Positions 1 to 5,283 of a stretch of DNA of 5,314 bases are shown piece after piece (position 1 is the stretch's first letter; the number at the start of each line of letters is the position of its first letter). A model generated the notes under the pieces. That model saw nothing but the letters and a program-made list of their open reading frames with translations, did not search any database and was not told the origin of the DNA. The stretch comes from Methanosarcinales archaeon (lineage in GTDB: Archaea; Halobacteriota; Methanosarcinia; Methanosarcinales; Methanogasteraceae), in NCBI GenBank assembly GCA_030666765.1, contig DAOUXE010000114.1, positions 1 to 5,314 on the forward strand. The letters are read 5' to 3'. The position numbers were made by a program, and so were the translations under genes.

Positions 1-2079
1 GAAACCGGATATTTTGAATTCGGTCCTGTAAATAATGTTGATTCAGATGATGATGGAGGAAAATTGGACATCATGGTGCAATTTGTTACATTCAGCAAGA
101 TTGGTTGTGTAAAAGACGCCACCGATAGCGTACATGGATTCTGGAAAGGTCCCTATCAGGATGTGTCCGACGAACTCTATATGTCCTGGTTCACATCAGC
201 AGACAATGAAACGCAGTACAAAGCATGGTGGGTCTATGATACCCTCTACGATGGTTGGAAATATCTCGCAGATACGGTTGGCTATGATATGACTGGCGTT
301 ACTATCTACTGGCAGTGGAATCATACCGCGGACTTTTTCAAAGGCTACGGAGAGTTCACATCTGCATCTCCATGGGGTGTTGGTACACCTGAACAGCCTC
401 TTGGTCCTCCATTCATTTTTCTTGATGGCAGGGAATGGGATGGCGATGAGGGCGGACACGCAAACGACCCAGATGTAATCATTCACGAATACGGGCATTG
501 CGTGATGTACAAGGTTTTTGGAGATTATGACCCACCGAATGATTGCAGCGATGGTCACTGGATGAACGGAGTCTCCGAACCCGGGTGTGCCTGGAGTGAA
601 GGCTGGGCGCACTTTACGGCGCTTGCGGTTTTTGATGATAAATACTTTACAGACACTACCTATATTTGGCATCTCGACGTCGAAACAGTCAACCTCGAGA
701 CCCGAAACGGCAACGTGGACTTCCCTGATGGCGACTCATGCGAAGGCAATGTTGCTGCTGCACTCTGGGATATATATGATGACAATGACGAGATGTACGA
801 CAGACTCTCGGATGGGTTTGGCAACATCTGGCATGTTTTAGAGGATCAAACAACCGATGAAGGCAACTTCAGTGACTTCTATGACTCATGGTGTGATCTT
901 GGTCATGATAAAGCGGGAGCAAACAGTGCGATCTTCCAGAACAGCATAAACTACAACCGCCCTCCCGGGGCCATTGTCATCAATCCCGAGCCTGGCAAGG
1001 TCTACTTTGGCATAATCGAGACACTGACATACACACCCGATGAAGATGGAGATGTTTCGCAGGTTGAGATCTGGGTTTCAACTGATAATATCGAGTGGCA
1101 TATCCTTGATCTGCCGCTGCATAAGTACGGAGGTGGCGATGGTATCACAGCCCTTGATACTGATGAAGAGGATTTCTGGCATGTCGATTGGGACACGACC
1201 TGTGATATCGATGAGGATGACAGCGTATGGCTGAGGGTGTATGCAACCGATAACCTTGGTGCTTCATCGAGTGATGATACCGATGGATCGTTCATCGTCG
1301 ATAACGTTGCTCCACACCACTGGCAGGACTTCAGCCCAACCGATTGGGTTGCAGACCAGACACCTGACTGCACGATCAGGGCGAAGGATATTACAGCAGG
1401 CTTGGGCGTCTCAACCGCTTGTTACAAGTACTCAAACGACGGTGGCTTATCATGGAGCGGCTGGCTCTCTGCAAGCTGCACAGGAAGCGACGGCACCACC
1501 TCATACCAGACGATAACTGCTGGCTCGGTGCCGTTCAACCGGGATTCCGGGACGCAGAATATTATCAAATTCAAGATCAATGATACTGCCACGAATACTG
1601 GCGAGAGTGAGGTGTATACTGTTTGGGTAGATGCAGCAGACCCGTCTGCACCTGCGGTATCGTCACCGACGCATCCGGACGAGGACGAATGGTACACTAA
1701 TAACGATCCGTCATTTGCATGGACAGCTCCATCCGATACTTCAGGAATCGATTGTTACAGCTACATCTTCGACCAATCAGTCACCACAACGCCGGATATG
1801 ACATGCGAACCCGCTGGGAACTCCAAATCATACACAGATGTAGCAGACGGCGTCTGGTACTTCCATCTCAGAGCGAAGGATAACGCTGGAAATTGGGGCG
1901 GTGCTGATCACTGCAGGGTGAAGATAGGTAGCGGCGCCAGCACGACAGACGCCGTAATCGCGCTTGCTATCGCAGCGGGGAGCTGCGAGTATGACCCACG
2001 CCTGGATGTCAGCGGCGACGGACGCGTCACCTCGCTCGATGCGCTAATAATCCTGCAGGCGGCGGGCAGCGAACCATGA
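1..2079 (+). CDS. Secreted gluzincin-type zinc metalloprotease with Ig/FN3-like repeats and C-terminal dockerin-like module (5'-partial)
   Basis: The reading frame is open from base 1, so the gene starts outside the window and 692 residues are visible; the TTG at 64 is not the start. Numbering from base 1, the zinc-binding HEYGH is at residues 162-166 (nt 484-498), and a second conserved block, WSEGWAHF, supplies a plausible third ligand, Glu200. This HExxH plus downstream EGW pattern is that of gluzincins and resembles the EGWSDF block of M36 fungalysins, though I cannot fix the family. The catalytic part ends near residue 319. Three beta-sandwich modules follow, at about 321-434, 437-545 and 553-643; the last has a WYFHLRAKDNAGNWG-type FN3-like ending. 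A dockerin-like module occupies 648-690. Fourteen cysteines and an acidic composition fit an extracellular, disulfide-bonded, calcium-binding protein. The signal peptide is not visible. It probably degrades extracellular protein or attaches to a cohesin-bearing scaffold; substrate unknown. Confidence 0.85.
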   Translation, partial: ETGYFEFGPVNNVDSDDDGGKLDIMVQFVTFSKIGCVKDATDSVHGFWKGPYQDVSDELYMSWFTSADNETQYKAWWVYDTLYDGWKYLADTVGYDMTGVTIYWQWNHTADFFKGYGEFTSASPWGVGTPEQPLGPPFIFLDGREWDGDEGGHANDPDVIIHEYGHCVMYKVFGDYDPPNDCSDGHWMNGVSEPGCAWSEGWAHFTALAVFDDKYFTDTTYIWHLDVETVNLETRNGNVDFPDGDSCEGNVAAALWDIYDDNDEMYDRLSDGFGNIWHVLEDQTTDEGNFSDFYDSWCDLGHDKAGANSAIFQNSINYNRPPGAIVINPEPGKVYFGIIETLTYTPDEDGDVSQVEIWVSTDNIEWHILDLPLHKYGGGDGITALDTDEEDFWHVDWDTTCDIDEDDSVWLRVYATDNLGASSSDDTDGSFIVDNVAPHHWQDFSPTDWVADQTPDCTIRAKDITAGLGVSTACYKYSNDGGLSWSGWLSASCTGSDGTTSYQTITAGSVPFNRDSGTQNIIKFKINDTATNTGESEVYTVWVDAADPSAPAVSSPTHPDEDEWYTNNDPSFAWTAPSDTSGIDCYSYIFDQSVTTTPDMTCEPAGNSKSYTDVADGVWYFHLRAKDNAGNWGGADHCRVKIGSGASTTDAVIALAIAAGSCEYDPRLDVSGDGRVTSLDALIILQAAGSEP
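1942..2076 (+). other. Dockerin-like C-terminal module (one full EF-hand-type calcium loop)
   Basis: This is the last 45 residues of the metalloprotease. It begins with STTDAVIALAIAAG, which looks like the helix of a first dockerin repeat whose calcium loop has degenerated to the preceding GSGAS. It continues with a complete 12-residue calcium loop, DVSGDGRVTSLD (residues 669-680, nt 2005-2040), and the helix ALIILQAAG. Type I dockerins normally have two full loops and bind cohesins on scaffold proteins; here only one is intact. By hand count nt 1927-2079 are about 65% G+C, against about 45% in a sample of the catalytic region (nt 181-240), so the module has a different base composition from the rest of its gene. 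A cohesin partner is not in the window. Confidence 0.75.
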
Positions 2080-2120
2080 GGCGGACGATTGCCTGACGCG
2101 TGAGTTCAAGGCGGCGGATG

Positions 2121-2140
2121 CCCCCGAATTTATTTGGGGG
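2121..2140. terminator. Hairpin between convergent genes, possible transcription-end or mRNA 3'-end structure
   Basis: CCCCCGAA (2121-2128) can pair with TTTGGGGG (2133-2140) around a TTTA loop: seven Watson-Crick pairs and one G-T wobble on the + strand. It lies 42 bases after the protease stop and 58 bases from the stop of the alkyltransferase gene arriving from the other side, so either transcript could form it. No T-run directly follows the stem on the + strand, so it is not a classical intrinsic terminator. Archaeal termination relies mainly on U-rich tracts, so a role in 3'-end protection is equally possible. Confidence 0.4.
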
Positions 2141-2162
2141 TGGAGTGGGTTGAATTACAAAG

Positions 2163-2207
2163 TTGTCTAAAAATTAAGTTGTTGAGACAATAGTAACTTA
2201 TCTATTG
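2163..2207. repeat. Two overlapping small inverted repeats in AT-rich convergent gap
   Basis: TTGTCT (2163-2168) is the reverse complement of AGACAA (2185-2190), and CAATAG (2188-2193) is the reverse complement of CTATTG (2202-2207). The two share the bases CAA, so only one can form fully at a time. The second overlaps the last codons and the TAA stop (minus strand, 2200-2198) of the alkyltransferase gene. The surrounding 2151-2210 is only about 25% G+C, and short inverted repeats arise easily in such sequence, so function is doubtful. Confidence 0.25.
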
Positions 2208-2578
2208 CAAGTTCCCTGAGTAGCAGCGGCGTTCCCTGGGTTTTTGGTTTCGAGCTTCAGCAGACGCCGCTTCGCTTCGACTCCGAATGCATACCCGCCG
2301 ATCCCGCCTTTTGAAACCACCCGGTGGCACGGGATCACAATCGGCGCGGGGTTCTTCGAAAGCGCGTTTCCGACCGCTCGCGCTGTGTTTGGCTTTCTGA
2401 TCCTTGCGGCAAGTTCGGAGTACGTGACAACCGAGCCGTACTCGATTTTTCTTGCCTCCTTGATAACTTCTTGCTCGAAATCGGTGAGGCCGGACAGGTC
2501 GACCTCATATCCTGAAAAATCCACAACTTCTCCGCGGAGATACCGGATCAGATCATCGATCAGTTCGCACTCGTTCAT
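2198..2578 (-). CDS. ogt: Methylated-DNA--protein-cysteine S-methyltransferase (O6-alkylguanine-DNA alkyltransferase), short form
   Basis: A suicide DNA-repair protein that moves the alkyl group from O6-alkylguanine to its own cysteine. The 126 residues contain the whole C-terminal alkyltransferase domain: FEQEVIKEARKI (34-45), GSVVTYSELA (48-57, Tyr53), the DNA-intruding arginine in TARAVGNAL (Arg67), the Asn hinge in SKNP (Asn76), and the active-site IPCHRV with Cys84 and His85, followed by a GGIGGYAFG loop and Glu110. The N-terminal RNase H-like domain of full-length Ogt/MGMT is almost absent, leaving about 30 residues. The start is set by an ATGA overlap with the stop of mfnA. The frame runs open upstream to 2689, but that stretch lies inside mfnA and has no alkyltransferase character. 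No good ribosome binding site precedes the ATG, so translation is probably coupled to mfnA. The last 15 residues (NPGNAAATQGTCNR region) look like an unstructured tail. Confidence 0.93.
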   Translation of the reverse strand: MNECELIDDLIRYLRGEVVDFSGYEVDLSGLTDFEQEVIKEARKIEYGSVVTYSELAARIRKPNTARAVGNALSKNPAPIVIPCHRVVSKGGIGGYAFGVEAKRRLLKLETKNPGNAAATQGTCNR

Positions 2579-3699
2579 TTCACAACATCGGCGAAGTCGT
2601 CCGCAAACAGGTTCAGGTTCTCGCTGGAGAGGTGCGGCATGATCACCAGACGCAGCGCACGCGGGTCGCGCGTGATCGAGACATCCCATCCGCGCGTCTT
2701 TAGAGCGCTGCGCACAGAATCGGAATCAGGCACATCGAGCACCAGCACGTTTGTCACTGGGTCCATAAGCGGCTCGATTCCGGATTCACGAGCCCTCGCA
2801 ACCAGTTCATGTGTGAGTTCCATGCACCTTTGCACGATTCTCTCATAGCCATCTCTTCCAAGATGCCTGAAGACCGCATACGCAGATGCGGCCGATGCCC
2901 CACTTCTCGTGCCTGAAAGCGTCTGCTGGGAGTTAACTGTTAGATATGGTGTATCCACAGATAGCCGATTCAAGTAGGAGGAATCCTGAAACAGAAGTCC
3001 TCCAGTGGGTATCGTTGCGAATCCCATCTTATGCGGGTCGGCAGCGATCGATGTGACTCCGGGAAGTGTAAAATCGAATTCATACTTCTCGGTAAGAAAC
3101 GGGATCACAAACCCTCCGAATGCAGCATCGACGTGCAGAAATATGTTCCTCGATAATGCAAGATCCGAAAGTTCTCTTATCGGGTCTATCTGTCCGAATT
3201 CAGTGGTTCCTGCAATCCCAACTATCCCAATCGTGTTTACGTCGATCAAATCCTCGACTGCCTGGATATCAGCTCTGAACTCTGTGTCGAGGTCTGCTTT
3301 CCGCACCTCGATCGCCAGGATGTCGGCAACCTTGTCGAAGCAGAAGTGCGCTGATTCCGGAACGATGATGTTTGGCTCGCGGACTTTGCGCGCAGTTTTG
3401 ATTGCATGTATCGCCTGAATATTCGATTCGGTGCCGCCCGTGGTGACGTATCCATGTGCATCAGGGTTTCCAAAGAGCGTGCCCATCATCCGCATCACCT
3501 CGTGCTCGATCTCTGCAGTTCCGGCAAAGAGCCCGGGATCGCCAAGATTTGCCTCGATGAACTGCTGGTGCGCCGCCACTGCAACTGGGTGCGGATAGGT
3601 GCACATCGAACTTAAAACACGTTCGTAAGGCGTATCTTTGCTTTTCAGATCGTGGAGTATCGATCCGATGCTTTTTTCATCCATTCCATGCGTGTCCAT
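2575..3699 (-). CDS. mfnA: PLP-dependent L-tyrosine/L-aspartate decarboxylase MfnA
   Basis: A group II pyridoxal-phosphate decarboxylase of 374 residues, the usual full length for archaeal MfnA. In methanogens MfnA makes tyramine from tyrosine for methanofuran; related archaeal enzymes instead, or also, convert aspartate to beta-alanine for coenzyme A, or act on glutamate. Sequence alone does not settle the substrate here. Visible motifs are TGGTESN (87-93, phosphate binding), SAHFCFDK with His118 stacking on the cofactor, HVDAAFGG with Asp191 contacting the pyridine nitrogen, ADPHKMGF with the Schiff-base Lys224, and GTRSG (263-267). The first ATG was chosen because GAGGT lies five bases upstream; an in-frame ATG five codons later has no such site. 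It is first in a two-gene operon and overlaps the following alkyltransferase start by four bases (2575-2578). It is divergent from the thioredoxin-fold gene. Confidence 0.93.
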   Translation of the reverse strand: MDTHGMDEKSIGSILHDLKSKDTPYERVLSSMCTYPHPVAVAAHQQFIEANLGDPGLFAGTAEIEHEVMRMMGTLFGNPDAHGYVTTGGTESNIQAIHAIKTARKVREPNIIVPESAHFCFDKVADILAIEVRKADLDTEFRADIQAVEDLIDVNTIGIVGIAGTTEFGQIDPIRELSDLALSRNIFLHVDAAFGGFVIPFLTEKYEFDFTLPGVTSIAADPHKMGFATIPTGGLLFQDSSYLNRLSVDTPYLTVNSQQTLSGTRSGASAASAYAVFRHLGRDGYERIVQRCMELTHELVARARESGIEPLMDPVTNVLVLDVPDSDSVRSALKTRGWDVSITRDPRALRLVIMPHLSSENLNLFADDFADVVK

Positions 3700-3704
3700 C
3701 TTAT

Positions 3705-3709
3705 ACCTC
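3705..3709 (-). promoter_or_regulatory. Ribosome binding site of mfnA
   Basis: Read on the minus strand this is GAGGT, followed by ATAAG and then the ATG at 3699. It matches the archaeal Shine-Dalgarno core GGAGGTGA and supports the upstream of two possible in-frame starts. Confidence 0.65.
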
Positions 3710-3743
3710 GCCGGTATCGTCTGCGACTACGTGGGGGTTCTAC

Positions 3744-3791
3744 ATGGATAAGGTTAATGGAAGTGACCTGCAAATGGTCAAGCAGATGTGA
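3744..3791 (+). CDS. Candidate 15-residue leader peptide ORF upstream of the thioredoxin-fold gene
   Basis: A small ORF, MDKVNGSDLQMVKQM followed by TGA. It starts six bases after GTGGGGG (3731-3737). Exactly the same heptamer at exactly the same spacing precedes the PfkB kinase start at 4384, and GGGGG can pair with the CCUCC of archaeal 16S rRNA through one wobble. The stop lies four bases before the chosen ATG of the thioredoxin-fold gene, which itself has no clear ribosome binding site, so translation of the leader could feed ribosomes to that gene. The peptide has no recognisable domain and is too short to judge by coding statistics. It could be a chance ORF. Confidence 0.3.
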   Translation: MDKVNGSDLQMVKQM

Positions 3792-3795
3792 TTGT

Positions 3796-4272
3796 ATGAA
3801 GACGAGAGGAATGTTTACCTTGATGGTGCTTGTTGCGCTTGTCGCAGGTCTTATGAGCGCATGTATCGGCCCTACCCCTCCATCACAGCCATCGGCATCG
3901 GAGATGCCGGGAACCGGGATTACGTGGTACTCATATGAGGAAGGGATGGCGATTGCGCAGGAGCAGAAGAAGCCCGTGATGATCGATGTCTATACCGACT
4001 GGTGTAAGTATTGCAAGGAATTGGATCGGGTTGTTTACACCGACCCCAACGTGATCGACCTGGCAGATAAGTTCGTGTGTATAAAATTCAATGCCGATAA
4101 ACGCCGCGACCTTTCTGCAAAATACAACTCCCCTACGCCGACCAACCCCCGTCCTGGAGTGCCTGCCATCGTATTTCTCAAATCGGACGGTACGGAAACA
4201 TACCGTACCGGTTACAAAGGCGGGGCTGAGCCATTCGTACAGGATATGATGGTTGCGCTCAACAATGCATGA
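3796..4272 (+). CDS. Exported, membrane-anchored thioredoxin-fold protein (CxxC)
   Basis: A predicted extracytoplasmic thiol-disulfide protein of 158 residues. From the chosen ATG it has a basic start (MKTRG), a hydrophobic stretch to about residue 20 and a lipobox-like LMSAC with Cys23; Met at -3 is a little unusual, so an uncleaved membrane anchor is the alternative. A Pro/Ser-rich linker (26-38) follows, then a thioredoxin fold: PVMIDVYTDWCKYCKELD carries the redox pair Cys70/Cys73, and GVPAIVF holds the conserved cis-Pro123. This resembles the thioredoxin_7/DsbD-gamma-like group. A third cysteine, Cys95, lies in the core strand. The frame is open up to 3652, but that would overlap the mfnA start and put the hydrophobic segment deep inside. 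An in-frame ATG at 3757 is possible, with AAGG only three bases away. The ATG at codon 6 is another alternative. The partner protein is unknown. Confidence 0.83.
   Translation: MKTRGMFTLMVLVALVAGLMSACIGPTPPSQPSASEMPGTGITWYSYEEGMAIAQEQKKPVMIDVYTDWCKYCKELDRVVYTDPNVIDLADKFVCIKFNADKRRDLSAKYNSPTPTNPRPGVPAIVFLKSDGTETYRTGYKGGAEPFVQDMMVALNNA
4188..4210. repeat. Perfect inverted repeat inside the thioredoxin-fold gene
   Basis: CGGTACGG (4188-4195) and CCGTACCG (4203-4210) are exact reverse complements around a seven-base loop, AAACATA. The stem has six G/C pairs of eight and would form a stable hairpin in the mRNA about 60 bases before the stop codon. The DNA encodes a DGTETYRTG turn, where the similar amino acids TETYRT may make the symmetry partly accidental. 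Confidence 0.5.
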
Positions 4273-4301
4273 CTGGTATTGATTGCGCTGTTTTCCCCCA
4301 T

Positions 4302-4342
4302 TCACTGCTCAAAGGACTCAATGGATCGGTTGCCAGCAGTGA
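4302..4342. repeat. Perfect 8-bp inverted repeat in the thioredoxin-kinase intergenic gap
   Basis: TCACTGCT (4302-4309) and AGCAGTGA (4335-4342) are exact reverse complements separated by 25 bases. Inside, CAA (4310-4312) can also pair with TTG (4330-4332), leaving CC bulged. A pyrimidine run, TTTTCCCCC (4291-4299), comes just before it. The position, 29 bases after one stop and 41 bases before the next start, suits either a processing/termination element or a protein-binding operator for the kinase gene. The sequence cannot separate these. Confidence 0.35.
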
Positions 4343-4370
4343 TAATCATACCTACAGGAATGTCAAAACG

Positions 4371-4377
4371 GTGGGGG
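4371..4377 (+). promoter_or_regulatory. Ribosome binding site of the PfkB kinase gene
   Basis: GTGGGGG lies six bases before the ATG at 4384 and supports that start over the in-frame TTG at 4279 and the ATGs at 4321 and 4360. The same heptamer and spacing occur upstream of the small ORF at 3744. Confidence 0.6.
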
Positions 4378-4383
4378 CGGCAC

Positions 4384-5283
4384 ATGGTTGAGGTCATCGG
4401 CATCGGCGCACTGAATATCGACAAACTTTACCTCGTCGATCGGATCGGGGCGGCAGGAGAGGAGATCGGGGTCCATTCTGTGAGCGAGCAGCCGGGTGGC
4501 TCTGCTGCAAACACCATCGCGGCTCTTGCCAGACTCGGCATAAAAACAGGGTTCATCGGAAGGGTTGGAGACGATGCCGATGGCACATATCTGCGCTCAA
4601 AGATGGCTAAAGAAGGTGTGGACACTCAAGGAATCGAGGTCGCCCGTGGCAGAACCGGCAGCGCGATCGTGCTTGTTGACCCCGGCGGCGAGCGCTCGAT
4701 GTATGTGCATCCCGGTGTGAACGATGCGCTCTCGGTAACGTCAGAGACTATATCCTACGTAAAAAATGCGAAATACCTGCACCTATCTTCCTTTGTCGGC
4801 AAAACCGTAATTGATGTACAGAGCGAGATTCTCGACCGATCGAGAGCCGAGATCTCCTTTGCTCCAGGGATGCTCTATGTTAGGAGGGGGGTTGATGCAC
4901 TCAGGGAGATCATCTCAAATGCCAGAGTCGTCTTCTTAAATCGCGATGAGATAGAGATGCTTACAGGATTCGGCTACAGAAAGGGAGCAGGAGAGTTAAA
5001 TGAGGTTGGATCTGAGATTGTTGTGGTGACGCTTGGCGGAGATGGGTGCTACATCCGAACACCGGGTGCAGAGCTAGCTATTCCGGGGTTTTCTGCGAGG
5101 GTCGTTGATACAACCGGTGCCGGGGATGCATTCTGTGCCGGATTTCTGTATGGGCTGCTGGCGGATGAACCGCTTGGTGTGTGCGGGCGTCTCGGGAACT
5201 TTGTTGCCGCGAAGTGCATAGAGATGGTTGGCGCGAGGGAAGGGTTGCCGAGGATACTTGAGATTGCAGAGGATCAAAACTAA
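4384..5283 (+). CDS. PfkB (ribokinase) family sugar or nucleoside kinase
   Basis: A cytoplasmic ATP-dependent kinase of 299 residues, the normal length for the family. The N-terminal strand MVEVIGIGALNIDKLYLVD begins at the chosen start. PfkB signature 1 is at QPGGSAANTIAALARLG (36-52), followed by GFIGRVGDDADG (56-67). NRDE (186-189) is the NxxE motif involved in magnesium/phosphate binding, VVTLGGDGCY (214-223) is the usual strand-turn, and signature 2, DTTGAGDAFCAGF, holds the anion hole and catalytic Asp248. The C-terminal part NFVAAKCIEMVGAREGLP is typical of archaeal members. These phosphorylate ribose, fructose-type sugars or nucleosides; the exact substrate cannot be read from the motifs. 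It lies 111 bases after the thioredoxin-fold gene in the same direction, with its own ribosome binding site. The frame is open back to 4279, but the added residues look unlike the family. Confidence 0.92.
   Translation: MVEVIGIGALNIDKLYLVDRIGAAGEEIGVHSVSEQPGGSAANTIAALARLGIKTGFIGRVGDDADGTYLRSKMAKEGVDTQGIEVARGRTGSAIVLVDPGGERSMYVHPGVNDALSVTSETISYVKNAKYLHLSSFVGKTVIDVQSEILDRSRAEISFAPGMLYVRRGVDALREIISNARVVFLNRDEIEMLTGFGYRKGAGELNEVGSEIVVVTLGGDGCYIRTPGAELAIPGFSARVVDTTGAGDAFCAGFLYGLLADEPLGVCGRLGNFVAAKCIEMVGAREGLPRILEIAEDQN

Noticed and set aside
64..66. TTG as a start codon for the metalloprotease, giving 671 residues
   Set aside because: The same frame is open to base 1 and upstream residues (GYFEFGPVNNVDSDDDGG) read as a natural continuation. 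A secreted protein should begin with a signal peptide, which is absent here.
1002..1373. 123-residue minus-strand ORF within the protease gene
   Set aside because: It is Ser-rich and antisense to clear beta-sandwich domains, with no ribosome binding site or motif recognised.
2244..2642. 132-residue plus-strand ORF opposite the alkyltransferase gene
   Set aside because: It is antisense to the catalytic motifs of the alkyltransferase and Ser/Arg-rich, as expected of a mirror frame.
2579..2689. Longer alkyltransferase starting at 2689
   Set aside because: The added 37 residues are the out-of-frame reading of the mfnA 3' end, rich in Arg/Pro/Cys and without family similarity; the ATGA overlap explains the start better.
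3005..3418. 137-residue plus-strand ORF opposite mfnA
   Set aside because: It is a shadow of a strongly supported gene, with low-complexity Ser/Ile/Asn composition and no motif.
3652..3795. Longer thioredoxin-fold protein starting at 3652
   Set aside because: It would overlap the mfnA start on the other strand and place 48 unrelated residues before an obvious signal sequence.
4279..4383. Kinase starting at the TTG at 4279
   Set aside because: The ATG at 4384 begins exactly at the conserved first strand of the PfkB fold and has a well-spaced GTGGGGG site.
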